Shown: positions 16,308 through 24,980, counted from the stretch's first letter. The stretch is 64,000 nt of DNA from Blastomonas sp. CACIA14H2 (GCA_000503195.1 AYSC01000002.1:62001-126000), one strand, 5' to 3'. Numbers and translations: made by a program. The notes: generated by a model not told the origin, from the letters alone.

Positions 16308-18164
16308 ATGATTTCACGTCGTGAGGCACTGGCCGCCATGGCCGCAGCTCTGGGCGATTACAGCACGGCCCGAGCCGCCGATGGCAGTCGGCCGAATATC
16401 CTGTGTCTCGTCAGCGAGGACAACAACCCCTTCCTGGGATGCTATGGCGACACGGTGGTGCGCACCCCGAATATCGATGCGCTTGCCGCAAAGGGAGTGC
16501 TGTTCCGCCACGCCTATGCCAGCGCGCCCGTGTGCGCCCCTTCACGCTTTGGCCTTCTGACGGGCGTTCACGCGGAGAGCTGTTCGCCGGCTCAGCACAT
16601 GCGCGCCACTGCGAAACTTCCGCCGGAGATTAGGACCTATCCGGAATTGATGCGTAGTGCGGGCTATTACTGCACCAACAATGCGAAGACCGACTATAAC
16701 TGCGATGTCGATCCTGCGCGGCTGTGGGACGAGACAAGCCCGGCGGCGCATTGGAGGAAGCGGACGGGAGGCAAGCCATTTCTTGCGGTATTCAACTACA
16801 TGGTCACGCATGAATCGCAGCTGTTTCGGCAAGTGCCGGGCCGTGTCAAACCCTCCGATGTCAGAGTGCCAGGCTTTCTTCCGGACACCGCAGAAATTCG
16901 AGAGGATTATGCCGGCTATTACAATCTGATGGAGCGGATGGATACGCAGATCGGCGAACGGCTGGCTGAATTGAAAGCCGATGGTCTGGCCGATGACACG
17001 ATCGTCTTCTATTATTCCGATAATGGTGGCGTATTGCCGCGCAGCAAACGCTTCTGCTACGATGAAGGGCTGCGCTGCGCTCTCATCGTTCATGTGCCGG
17101 AAAAATGGCGTCATCTCGCGCCAGCAGGCCCGGGCACGGTGATCAATTCACCCGTGAGCCTGATCGACCTGCCTGCCACGCTGCTCTCGATTGCCGGCGT
17201 GCGAAAGCCGCCCTTGATGCAGAGCAACGCTTTTCTGGGTCGGGATGCCACCGGGCCGCGTCAATATGCTTTTGCGATGCGGAACCGCATGGATGAATGC
17301 ATCGATTTTTGCCGCACGGTCACCGATGGCCGCTATCGCTACATCCGCAACTATATGCCGCACCGCCCCTGGGGGCAGCACCTTGGCTTTGCGTGGACGC
17401 TCAAAAGCTACCAGTCATGGGAAACCGAATATCGCGCAGGCCGGACCACGCCCGAACAGTCGCGGTTCTTCGAGACCAAGCCGTATGAAGAGCTTTACGA
17501 TCTGCAGTCCGATCCGGATCAGTTGAACAACCTGATCGGTGACAGCGGTCAGCGGGCGAATGCGCGCCGTCTCCGCGCCGCGCTCAACCGCCACATGCTG
17601 GCGATCCACGACAATGGCTTCATTCCTGAAGGCGCCGACGCAGAAGGCTTTTTCGCCAGCAGGAATCCCGCGCTCTACCCGCTCAAGCGCGTGATGATGA
17701 TTGCCGATATTGCGGCCCGGCGCGATGTCCGCAAGATTGCGGTCCTGAACAGGTCGCTTGACGATGCAAACTCCGTCATTCGGTTCTGGGCTGCAAATGG
17801 CCTGGTGATGCTTGGCCGGCAGGCCGCACCGGCGCTGGCAAAGCTGCAACACTTGGTCCGCACCGATCCGTCCGATCATGTCCGCGTGGCGGCTGCGGAG
17901 GCGCTGGCGTTGCTGGACGATCCGCAGGGTGTCGCCACGCTGGGCGCCATGATTGTCAGCAAGTCTCCTGTAGCGGTTCGGCTGCTGGCCTTGAACGCGC
18001 TGATCGCGCTGGGCGAGCGCGCCCGGCCTGCCCTTGCCGAAATTGCCGAGGCATCATCCGATAAGGAAGAGTATATTTTCCGGTCTGCCAGCTATGTGAA
18101 GGCGCTGCTCGATGGCAGCTACCGGCCCGACATGTCGACGATGCGCGGCACGACGGCCGGCTGA
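16308..18164 (+). CDS. Sulfatase with Tat-like signal and C-terminal HEAT repeats (N-sulfoglucosamine/arylsulfatase type)
   Basis: A 618-residue type I sulfatase. The N-terminus MISRREALAAMAAAL has a twin-arginine pattern before a hydrophobic stretch, so Tat export is possible. RPNILCLVSEDNNPFLGCYG carries the calcium-binding acidic residues, and VCAPSRFGLLTG holds the formylglycine Cys76. The DTIVFYYSDNGG block supplies the second metal pair. The C-terminal third (about residues 470-600) consists of short helical pairs such as VRVAAAEALALLDDPQG, typical of HEAT repeats. The ATG at 16308 follows GGGGAGAG; the longer upstream frame lacks a signal. It differs clearly from the first sulfatase, so the two probably remove different sulfate groups from the same glycan. 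Confidence 0.88.
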   Translation: MISRREALAAMAAALGDYSTARAADGSRPNILCLVSEDNNPFLGCYGDTVVRTPNIDALAAKGVLFRHAYASAPVCAPSRFGLLTGVHAESCSPAQHMRATAKLPPEIRTYPELMRSAGYYCTNNAKTDYNCDVDPARLWDETSPAAHWRKRTGGKPFLAVFNYMVTHESQLFRQVPGRVKPSDVRVPGFLPDTAEIREDYAGYYNLMERMDTQIGERLAELKADGLADDTIVFYYSDNGGVLPRSKRFCYDEGLRCALIVHVPEKWRHLAPAGPGTVINSPVSLIDLPATLLSIAGVRKPPLMQSNAFLGRDATGPRQYAFAMRNRMDECIDFCRTVTDGRYRYIRNYMPHRPWGQHLGFAWTLKSYQSWETEYRAGRTTPEQSRFFETKPYEELYDLQSDPDQLNNLIGDSGQRANARRLRAALNRHMLAIHDNGFIPEGADAEGFFASRNPALYPLKRVMMIADIAARRDVRKIAVLNRSLDDANSVIRFWAANGLVMLGRQAAPALAKLQHLVRTDPSDHVRVAAAEALALLDDPQGVATLGAMIVSKSPVAVRLLALNALIALGERARPALAEIAEASSDKEEYIFRSASYVKALLDGSYRPDMSTMRGTTAG

Positions 18165-18466
18165 AACGCACGGCCCGTTTTGCGATGTAGGCGCAGCGCT
18201 TCGGGATCAGCGCCATGACGCTGGACGGGAAGGCCGGGATGATGCGGATCGCGACAACAATCCGCGATGCGGTGGCGGATTGTCCGAACGCGGTCGTGGA
18301 CTGATCGACCGGCAGTTGATGACCCGTTTCATCGTGCGCGCGAAGGTCAGCAGCACTCCGCCAGACGCCCGTAGCCCTGGTGGGTCCCTGCGCTCAGACT
18401 GGAAACCGGACTTCCAACGCGGACCCGGTTGGTTCATGAACCTCCTTTCCGTTCAAAGGAGCCTGC
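18165..18466. other. 302-bp gap without a recognisable gene
   Basis: Between the sulfatase and the nitroreductase. Short open frames here show no conserved motif or ribosome binding site. The only clear signal is AAAGGAG at its right end, the ribosome binding site of the next gene. It may be decayed coding sequence, but nothing identifiable remains. Confidence 0.5.
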
Positions 18467-19153
18467 ATGCAATTTGACGAGGTCATTCTGGGTCGCCGAA
18501 GCATCCGTGGATACAAGCCCGATCCGGTGCCGCGCGCCCTGATCGAGGAAATCTTGCAGATCGCCATGCGCGCCCCGTCTTCGATGAATACCCAGCCGTG
18601 GAATTTCTACGTCATCACCGGTGAGCCCCTCGATCGGATCCGGCAGGGCAATACCGAGCGGATGATCGCGGGCGTGCCGCAGTCGCGCGAATTTCGCACC
18701 GGCAGGCCGTTTGCGGGGCCGCATCGCGACCGGCAGATCGGGGTCGCCAAGCAGCTGTTTTCCGCGATGGGCATAGCACGCGACGACGCAGATGCTCGCC
18801 AGGACTGGGTTCTGCGCGGCTTCCGTCAGTTCGACGCCCCGGTATGCATCATCATCACCTATGACCGGGACCTGGACGGCAGCGACGATACACCGTTCGA
18901 TTGCGGCGCTGTAGCCACCGCCCTGGTCAACGCGGCATGGTCGCGCGGGCTGGGCACGGTCATCAACAGCCAGGGCATCATGCAGTCGCCTGTCGTGCGG
19001 GAACATGCGGGCATCGCGGACGATCAGGTGATCATGAAGAGCATCGCTTTGGGGTGGCCGGACGAGAGCTTCCCGGCCAACGCCGTGGTCTCCACGCGGA
19101 AATCGGTCGATGAGGCGGCCGTGTTTGTCGGCTTTGAGGAACCGGCGCAATAG
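18467..19153 (+). CDS. Nitroreductase family protein (FMN-dependent)
   Basis: A 228-residue flavoprotein of the nitroreductase fold, using NAD(P)H to reduce nitro, quinone or enone groups. The N-terminal FDEVILGRRSIRGYKPDPVP contains the conserved RRSIR FMN phosphate-binding motif, and APSSMNTQPWNFYVIT is the second FMN contact block. The C-terminal ALGWPDESFPAN closes the active site. A strong AAAGGAG lies 5 bp before the ATG. It is a single gene after the sugar locus with no obvious link to it. The substrate is not predictable. Confidence 0.88.
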   Translation: MQFDEVILGRRSIRGYKPDPVPRALIEEILQIAMRAPSSMNTQPWNFYVITGEPLDRIRQGNTERMIAGVPQSREFRTGRPFAGPHRDRQIGVAKQLFSAMGIARDDADARQDWVLRGFRQFDAPVCIIITYDRDLDGSDDTPFDCGAVATALVNAAWSRGLGTVINSQGIMQSPVVREHAGIADDQVIMKSIALGWPDESFPANAVVSTRKSVDEAAVFVGFEEPAQ

Positions 19154-19643
19154 CTTTGCCGCGGGTTGCGCCCCGGACATCAGCCCTGATGGGCGAGCAA
19201 GGCCACTGCCGCAAATCTGGATGGCCGCGTCGCGATCGGTTCACGATGGCCGGATTTGGCAAGCATGACACGATCAGTCTTCGCTCGCAACCTGGGATCA
19301 GCCGTGTCGGCAGGCGACCCGATTATCGCGGGTCGATGCGGTTGCGAGAAAAAGATGGAGCTGCCGCCGGTCTTCCGCAGCGACATGAACGTCAAATATG
19401 GCGGCCTAAGGTCAGCCGACCGGCCCTGGCGCTGTTCGACCGTCGCGCGGGCAGGAAGCTTTGCTGCCGGGAGGGGCCTATGTGCCGAGTTCGACCCTGA
19501 CCTGTTTCAACCGAAAGCAGCTGGATATTGGCTGATGCCGTCTCACCGTGCCTCGTCTGCATGGCCCGCCCCAGCTCGCGCCGGCGCATGGTGCATGTGG
19601 CCGAAACTCCTGCCTCAAAGATCGGGGTCTTGGTTGGAAGGGG
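19154..19643. other. 490-bp gene-poor stretch next to the 3' end of tRNA-Gln
   Basis: No conserved protein could be recognised in any frame. Its composition is similar to coding DNA, so remnants of a decayed gene are possible. It borders the 3' end of the tRNA gene, the usual integration side for islands, but no integrase fragment or repeat of the tRNA end was found. Confidence 0.5.
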
Positions 19644-19718
19644 TGGCTGGGGTGGCAGGATTCGAACCTGCGAATGCCGGTACCAAAAACCGGTGCCTTA
19701 CCACTTGGCGACACCCCA
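19644..19718 (-). tRNA. tRNA-Gln (anticodon TTG)
   Basis: On the minus strand the acceptor arm TGGGGTG (19718-19712) pairs with CACCCCA (19654-19648), followed by discriminator G and an encoded CCA (19646-19644). The D-arm contains AAGTGGTAAGGC, the anticodon arm is CCGGTTTTTGGTACCGG with TTG in the loop, and the T-arm contains GGTTCGAATCC. The total is 75 nt with CCA. TATATAG at about 19788-19794 on the minus strand may be part of its promoter. Confidence 0.95.
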
Positions 19719-19851
19719 ATGCCGAGCAGGCCAATGCCGTGCTGCTCGCGGCTGCCGGGCGAGAGGCCGGGGCAGCGCGGGAGCGGCCTATATACGGAAA
19801 TGCCGCGCCGCGCCAAGCGCCTTTTTGGGGCGCTGGGCGGCGCGCTGAGAC

Positions 19852-20937
19852 TCAGCCGATGCGGTGGACCCAGCCGTGCGGATCGGCCGCATCGCCGCGC
19901 TGGATCGATACCAGGGCCGAGCGCAGGCTGGCGGTCACCGGGCCCGATTGGTTGCCGCCGATGGTGAAGCTGCCGTCAGGCCATTTGACCGTGCCGACCG
20001 GGGTCACCACCGCGGCGGTGCCGCAGGCGAAGGTTTCGCGCAGCTTGCCGCTTTCCGCATCGGCCTGCCACTGGTCGATCGAATAGGGCTCTTCGCGCAC
20101 CGTCAGGCCCTGCGCACGCGCGAGGTCGATGATCGAGCTGCGCGTGATGCCGGCCAGAATCGTGCCGGTGAGCGGCGGGGTGACGATGCTGCCATCGTCG
20201 AACACGAAGAACAGGTTCATGCCGCCCAGTTCCTCGACCCATTTGTGCTCGGCCGCATCGAGGAACACCACCTGGTCGCAGCCCTGCGCGGTCGCTTCGG
20301 CCTGCGCCACGAGGCTCGCGGCATAATTGCCGCCGCACTTGGCCGCTCCGGTGCCGCCGGGCGCTGCGCGCGTATAATGCTGCGACACCCAGATCGTCAC
20401 CGGGGCGATGCCGCCCTTGAAATAGGCGCCCACCGGCGAAGCGATGGTGATGAACAGATATTGCCTGGCCGGGCGCACGCCGAGGAACACCTCGCTCGCG
20501 AACATGAACGGGCGCAGGTACAGCGCGCCGCCTTCGACCTTGGGGAACCAGTCCGAATCGATCCGCACCAGCTGCTCGACCGCTTCGATGAACAGATCCT
20601 CGGGCACATGCGGCATCGCCATGCGCGTGGCGGATTCGTTGAAGCGGCGCGCGTTCGCATCGGGGCGGAACAGCGCGGTGCTGCCGTCGGACAGCTTATA
20701 GGCCTTCATCCCCTCGAAGATTTCCTGCGCGTAATGCAGCACCGACGAGGCCGGATCCATCGGGATCGGCGCGCGCGCGGTCACCCTGGCATCATACCAG
20801 CCGCCATGCGCCTCGTCATAGCGCACCACCACCATGTGATCGGTGAACAGCTTGCCGAAGCCGGGGTCGACCAGAGCCGCATCGCGCGCGTCGGCGGGGG
20901 TCGGGTTGGTCGTGGGCTCGATCGCGAAAGGCAGCAT
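19852..20937 (-). CDS. ilvE: Branched-chain amino acid aminotransferase (BCAT type)
   Basis: A 361-residue fold-type IV PLP enzyme that transfers the amino group between branched-chain amino acids and 2-oxoglutarate in the cytoplasm. The PLP lysine is in GTGAAKCGGNYAAS. HYAQEIFEGMKAYK, VRPARQYLFITIASPVGAYF and the C-terminal GTAAVVTPVG phosphate-binding loop are typical of the long (class II) bacterial BCATs. The start MLPFAIEPTTNPTP is the usual N-terminus. It is divergent from a MarR regulator 111 bp away. Confidence 0.95.
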   Translation of the reverse strand: MLPFAIEPTTNPTPADARDAALVDPGFGKLFTDHMVVVRYDEAHGGWYDARVTARAPIPMDPASSVLHYAQEIFEGMKAYKLSDGSTALFRPDANARRFNESATRMAMPHVPEDLFIEAVEQLVRIDSDWFPKVEGGALYLRPFMFASEVFLGVRPARQYLFITIASPVGAYFKGGIAPVTIWVSQHYTRAAPGGTGAAKCGGNYAASLVAQAEATAQGCDQVVFLDAAEHKWVEELGGMNLFFVFDDGSIVTPPLTGTILAGITRSSIIDLARAQGLTVREEPYSIDQWQADAESGKLRETFACGTAAVVTPVGTVKWPDGSFTIGGNQSGPVTASLRSALVSIQRGDAADPHGWVHRIG

Positions 20938-21048
20938 GTCATCCCCTCAAAGGCGCAAGGATTGGAACTGGTGGTCTCGGTCCCGACGGCTGGCCTTGCT
21001 GCAACGCGGGCTTGCCAAGACCTAATCGTGCTGGCAATCAAGGTCAAC

Positions 21049-21555
21049 ATGCCTGTCCCATCTTCCCCTTCCGCGTCCGCGCTTTTCCTGCGCGAGGATG
21101 AAATCCGCCATGGCGTGGAGCTGCTGTTCTTCGGTTACACGCGGCTGACCAAGTCGATCGACGATCATCTCGCCAAGCAGGGGCTGGGCCGCGCACACCA
21201 CCGCGCGCTCTATTTCATTGCGCGCAATCCCGATCTGACGGTGAGCCAGCTGCTGCGCGCGCTCGCGATCACCAAGCAGTCGCTGGGCCGGGTGCTGACC
21301 GAGCTGCAACGCCGCGACCTGATCGAGACGCGCAGCGGCGAGACCGACCGGCGGCAGAAGCTGCTGCGGCTCACCCCGGCGGGCGCGGCGCTCGAGGCCG
21401 AGCTGTTCGATGCGCTGCGCAGCCGCCTCAGCCAGGCATACCGGCGCGCGGGGCAGGAATCGGTCACCGGCTTCTGGCGCGTGCTCGAAGGGCTGGTGCC
21501 CGATGCCGATCGCGCGCTGCTGGCAGAACTGGGGAATGATCGCCGCCCCGGCTGA
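21049..21555 (+). CDS. MarR-family transcriptional regulator
   Basis: A 168-residue winged-helix regulator. A helix-rich N-terminus (LREDEIRHGVELLFFGYTRL) precedes the DNA-binding region TVSQLLRALAITKQSLGRVL, then the wing ETRSGETDRRQKLLRLTPAG, which has the conserved D-x-R of MarR proteins. The ATG at 21049 is chosen because upstream sequence in the same frame is antisense to ilvE. It is followed after 87 bp by an oxidoreductase / enoyl-CoA hydratase operon that it may control. Its stop codon lies inside a perfect inverted repeat (21551-21568). The ligand is unknown. Confidence 0.85.
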   Translation: MPVPSSPSASALFLREDEIRHGVELLFFGYTRLTKSIDDHLAKQGLGRAHHRALYFIARNPDLTVSQLLRALAITKQSLGRVLTELQRRDLIETRSGETDRRQKLLRLTPAGAALEAELFDALRSRLSQAYRRAGQESVTGFWRVLEGLVPDADRALLAELGNDRRPG

Positions 21556-21568
21556 CATCAGTGTCAGC
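21551..21568. promoter_or_regulatory. Perfect inverted repeat overlapping the MarR stop codon
   Basis: GCTGACA (21551-21557), TCAG, TGTCAGC (21562-21568) is a perfect 7-bp repeat with a 4-nt centre, 75 bp upstream of the oxidoreductase start. There is no T-run after it, so an operator is more likely than a terminator. The binding protein is unknown; the adjacent MarR is a candidate. Confidence 0.4.
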
Positions 21569-21642
21569 ATTTGCGCTTTGCTATTGGTATCGGTTATGCA
21601 ATCAAGTGCACAACGATAACAGGGCAGGAGCGGGAAGAGGTC

Positions 21643-22668
21643 ATGGCGACGATGCGCAGCGTGGTGCTCAAGGCACCGATCGACGGCCTGCCGCAGCCCC
21701 GTGACTTCGCCATTGTCGAACGCGAGATCCCTGCGCTCGAAGACCAGCAATTCCTGATCGAGCACCACATTGCCTCGGTCGATCCCGGCGTGCGCTCGCG
21801 GCTGCACGCCACCGGGGCGAGCTATGCCCCGCCGATCCCGCCGGGCGGCACGATGGACGGGTTCATGGTCGGTGTGGTGGCCGAAAGCCGCAACGCGCGT
21901 TTCCCGGTCGGCACCTGGGTAACCGGAAGCGGGGGCTGGACGACGCATTCGATTTCCAACGGGCGCGGCTATGTGATGCCCATCGTAGAAAACGGCCTGC
22001 CGCGCAGCCTGTGGCTCGGCGTGCTCGGTATTCCCGGCATGACCAGCTGGTTCGGAATGAAGCGCGTCGGCGAGTTTCGCGAGGGCGCGCATGTGCTGAT
22101 CAGTTCGGCCGCAGGCGTGGTCGGCGCGACCGCGGGCCAGCTCGCGCGCGCCTGGGGCGCGGCGAGCGTCACGGGGATCGCGGGCGGCAAGGCAAAATGC
22201 GACTGGCTGGTCGAGGGCTGCGGCTTCGATGCGGCGGTCGACTACAAGGCGACAAGCGATCTCGGCGCGGCGATCGCGGCGGCCTGTCCCAAGGGAGTCG
22301 ACATCTTCTTCGACAATGTCGGCAATGCTATGATCGACACGGTGCTGCCGCTGATGCGGCTGCACGGCCGGATCGTGATGTCGGGCCAGGTCGCCGATTA
22401 CAACGTTCCGCAGGGCCAGCGCGCCGGGATCACCAACACCGGCGAGATGATCGCCAAGCGGCTGACGATGCGCGGTATCCTGGTCTTCGATGACATTCCG
22501 CAATTTGCCGAAGCGCAGGCCGCCATGGGGCAGATGATCCGCGATGGGCAACTCATCTATCGCGAAGAGCTATATGACGGGCTCGAGGCCATGCCCGAGG
22601 CGTTTTGCGGACTGTTCACCGGCGCGAGCTTCGGGCGGCGGCTTGTGCGCTTGGGAGATATCGGATGA
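21643..22668 (+). CDS. NADP-dependent oxidoreductase, zinc-free MDR family (PTGR/YncB-like)
   Basis: A 341-residue medium-chain reductase likely acting on the C=C bond of enones or 2-enoyl compounds. No zinc ligands are present. The substrate-domain stretch VDPGVRSRLHATGASYAPP resembles the DPYMRGRM-type motif of prostaglandin/2-alkenal reductases. The cofactor loop is HVLISSAAGVVGATAGQLA. The ATG at 21643 is preceded by GGAAGAGG and starts the conserved MRSVVLKAP segment. Its stop overlaps the next gene's ATG (ATGA), so it is translationally coupled with the enoyl-CoA hydratase, indicating shared work on an acyl-CoA substrate. Confidence 0.83.
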   Translation: MATMRSVVLKAPIDGLPQPRDFAIVEREIPALEDQQFLIEHHIASVDPGVRSRLHATGASYAPPIPPGGTMDGFMVGVVAESRNARFPVGTWVTGSGGWTTHSISNGRGYVMPIVENGLPRSLWLGVLGIPGMTSWFGMKRVGEFREGAHVLISSAAGVVGATAGQLARAWGAASVTGIAGGKAKCDWLVEGCGFDAAVDYKATSDLGAAIAAACPKGVDIFFDNVGNAMIDTVLPLMRLHGRIVMSGQVADYNVPQGQRAGITNTGEMIAKRLTMRGILVFDDIPQFAEAQAAMGQMIRDGQLIYREELYDGLEAMPEAFCGLFTGASFGRRLVRLGDIG

Positions 22669-23477
22669 GCCACGAATTCCGCATCGAGGACCAGAGCTAC
22701 ACGCGCTTCACCTTCGAACGCGACGGCAGGGTGCTGACCGCGTTCATCACCTCGGATCACCCGGTCAACGGCGTCGACGGCCCGATGCACGACGAACTGG
22801 CGCGAGTGTTCACCGATCTGCAGCGGGACAGCGAGAGCGACATCATCGTGCTGGCCGCGAAGGGCAGGGCGTTCTGCGCGGGCGGCGATTTCCAGTGGTT
22901 CCAGCAGCAGATCGACGATCCGGCGAGCTTCCGCGCCATCGCCTGGGATGCCAAGCGCATCGTGTCCAGCCTGCTCGAGATGGAAAAGCCGCTATTGTGC
23001 CGCCTGAACGGCGCGGCAGCGGGACTGGGCGCAACGATCGCGCTGCTCTGCGACATCATCGTTGCGGACGAACGGGCGGTGATCGGCGATCCGCATGTCA
23101 AGGTCGGGCTGGTCGCGGGCGATGGCGGCGCGCTGATCTGGCCGCAGCTGATCGGCTATGCCAGGGCCAAGGAACTGCTGATGACCGGCGACATGCTGAG
23201 CGCCGCCGAAGCCAAGGCGCTTGGGCTGATCAACCATGCGGTGCCGGGCGATCAGCTTGATGCCAAGCTCGGCGAGATCATCGCCAAGCTGCAGGGCAAC
23301 CCCAAATGGGCGGTGCGCTGGACCAAGAGCGTGACCAACATCCCGCTGCGCGCGCTCGCCGCGCAGATGATGGATGCGGCGATCGGCTGGGAGAGCGTGA
23401 GCAACTATCTGGGCGACCGGCGCGAGGCGGTGGCGGCGATGGCCGAAAAGCGCAGCCCCAAGCTGACGGGGGAGTGA
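22665..23477 (+). CDS. Enoyl-CoA hydratase/isomerase family protein
   Basis: A 270-residue crotonase-fold protein. Oxyanion-hole blocks KGRAFCAGGDFQWF and LNGAAAGLGATIALLCD are clear. In the active-site segment GDPHVKVGLVAGDGGA, the position of the first catalytic Glu of crotonase is His, whereas the second Glu (RAKELLMTGD) is kept. It may therefore act as an isomerase, hydrolase or a non-standard hydratase. It is coupled by a 4-bp overlap to the MDR reductase upstream and is followed by two acyl-CoA dehydrogenase-family genes, consistent with a dedicated acyl-CoA degradation pathway. Confidence 0.88.
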   Translation: MSHEFRIEDQSYTRFTFERDGRVLTAFITSDHPVNGVDGPMHDELARVFTDLQRDSESDIIVLAAKGRAFCAGGDFQWFQQQIDDPASFRAIAWDAKRIVSSLLEMEKPLLCRLNGAAAGLGATIALLCDIIVADERAVIGDPHVKVGLVAGDGGALIWPQLIGYARAKELLMTGDMLSAAEAKALGLINHAVPGDQLDAKLGEIIAKLQGNPKWAVRWTKSVTNIPLRALAAQMMDAAIGWESVSNYLGDRREAVAAMAEKRSPKLTGE

Positions 23478-23484
23478 GGATGTT

Positions 23485-23658
23485 TTCCTTCTCCCTGCGA
23501 AGGATCGGGCAGGCTTGCCCTGGATGCAATCCAGGGCTTAGCCGAACCAGGATGAGGGCGATGGAGGCAAAAACGGAGGGGCAATCCCCTCACCCAGCTT
23601 CGACTAGGCACTGCTGCGCAGCACCAAGTCTGCGCAACCCTCTCCCGATGGGAGAGGG
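23485..23658. repeat. Dispersed palindromic intergenic repeat
   Basis: The ECH-to-ACAD gap is filled by repeat-type sequence. It ends in a perfect stem CCCTCTCCC (23638-23646) and GGGAGAGGG (23650-23658), with TCCTTCTCCCTGCGAAGGA-like and TGGATGCAATCCA-like palindromes upstream. The same CTCTCCC-type motif recurs at 39671 and 45343. Confidence 0.65.
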
Positions 23659-23673
23659 AAGGAAAGCGGCCCC

Positions 23674-24840
23674 ATGACCCTCCAGACCTTCACCGACGAG
23701 CCCGAACACGTCTCCGCGCTGCGCGCCACGATCCAGCGGTTCATCGCCGACCACGCCCCGCGCGAGGCGCGCCAGGCCTGGGACAGGGCGGCCGAGTGGC
23801 CGCGCGATGTCTACAGCAAACTCAACGACCTGGGGCTGACTGCTCTCACCGTGCCCGAGGAGTTCGGCGGGGCCGGGCAGGATCTCGTCGCGGCCATCGC
23901 GGTGATCGAGGAACTGGCGACCGCAGGCCCGTGCCTTGCCGGTCCCTTCATCCATACCAGCTTCTACGGCGGCATGAACCTCAGCGAGAACGGCTCGCCG
24001 GAGCAGAAGGCCGAATTCCTGCCGCGCCTCGCCAGGGGCGAGCTGTTCTTCGCCTATGGCCTGTCCGAACCCAATGTCGGTGGCGACCTGGCCAGCGTCG
24101 AGACGCGCGCGGTGCGCGAGGGCGACGAAATCGTGATCAACGGTGCCAAGCGCTGGTGCACCGGCGCCGACTGGGCCGATTACATCTACTGCCTCGTCCG
24201 TTCTGGCCCGGCGGAGGAACGCTATCGCAACCTTTCGTTCGTGCTGGTGCCGACGAAAGCGCCGGGCGTGACGATGCAGGACATAGAGCATGTCAACCTG
24301 CGCTATACGCACAGCCAGGACGTGTATTTCGACAATGTGCGGCTGCCGGTGAGCGCGATCGTCGGCGGCGAAGCAATGTGGAACCAGGGCTGGAAGCTGC
24401 TCGCGGGCCGCGCGCTCGATGTCGAGAAGCTGGAGATTTCCGCGGTCGCGCTCGGCATTGCGCGCGCGGCGATCGACGAAGCCTGGGCCTATGCGCAGGA
24501 GCGGGTGCAGTTCGGCAAGCCGATCAGCCAGCATCAGGCGATCCGCACCAAGCTGGTCACCGCGCGTACCAAATGGCAGGCGGCGCGGCACCTGCTCTAT
24601 CATGCCGCCTGGCTCGCCAACGAGGGGCGGCCATGCTCTGTCGAGACCAGCATGGCCAAGCTGTTCGTCGCCGATACCGGTGTGGAGATCGCGCTGACCT
24701 GCCAGCAGGTGATGGGCTCCTATGCGCTCAGCGACGCCTACGAGATGGAACGCCATGTCCGCGATCTGCTGGGCATGCCGATCGTCGGCGGGTCGAGCGA
24801 CATGCAGCGCAACAATCTGGCAAGCCTGATGCGGTTGTAG
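23674..24840 (+). CDS. Acyl-CoA dehydrogenase family protein
   Basis: A 388-residue FAD enzyme for alpha,beta-dehydrogenation of an acyl-CoA. The N-terminal helical domain runs to TVPEEFGGAGQD, the middle beta-domain includes AYGLSEPNVGGDLASVET and VINGAKRWCTGADWADYI, and the C-terminal helical domain includes ERVQFGKPISQHQAIRTKL and VGGSSDMQRNNLASLM. All show the normal order and length. GGGAAGGAAAG precedes the ATG. It lies between an enoyl-CoA hydratase and a flavin-monooxygenase-like gene, so the cluster probably degrades an unusual acyl chain. Confidence 0.9.
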   Translation: MTLQTFTDEPEHVSALRATIQRFIADHAPREARQAWDRAAEWPRDVYSKLNDLGLTALTVPEEFGGAGQDLVAAIAVIEELATAGPCLAGPFIHTSFYGGMNLSENGSPEQKAEFLPRLARGELFFAYGLSEPNVGGDLASVETRAVREGDEIVINGAKRWCTGADWADYIYCLVRSGPAEERYRNLSFVLVPTKAPGVTMQDIEHVNLRYTHSQDVYFDNVRLPVSAIVGGEAMWNQGWKLLAGRALDVEKLEISAVALGIARAAIDEAWAYAQERVQFGKPISQHQAIRTKLVTARTKWQAARHLLYHAAWLANEGRPCSVETSMAKLFVADTGVEIALTCQQVMGSYALSDAYEMERHVRDLLGMPIVGGSSDMQRNNLASLMRL

Positions 24841-24863
24841 GGTACGCCGAGGGGCAGTTTTTC

Positions 24864-24954
24864 GTCACCCTGAACTCGTTTCAGGGTCCATGGTGCCTCC
24901 AGGCAAGAATGGAGAGGCATCGAGAAATGGGGCCTGAAACACATTCAGGATGAC
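24864..24954. repeat. Palindromic repeat unit with outer inverted arms
   Basis: GTCACCCTGAACTCGTTTCA begins at 24864 and pairs with the arm TGAAACACATTCAGGATGAC ending at 24954. An inner stem ACCCTGAA..TTCAGGGT lies at 24867-24887. This is a typical intergenic repeat of sphingomonads. A half copy of the same type occurs at 42287-42305. Confidence 0.7.
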
Positions 24955-24980
24955 AGTTGGGGAAGGGGCGAAGGAACGTG

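Noticed and set aside
19864..21048. A 5' extension joining the MarR frame to sequence antisense to ilvE
   Set aside because: The MarR fold begins only after 21049, and the upstream part is the complement of the well-defined ilvE gene.
21583..21596. TATTGGTATCGGTTATG as a further hexuronate operator
   Set aside because: Only one half-site fits, the other half reads GGTTA instead of ACCAA, and the neighbouring genes belong to an acyl-CoA operon.
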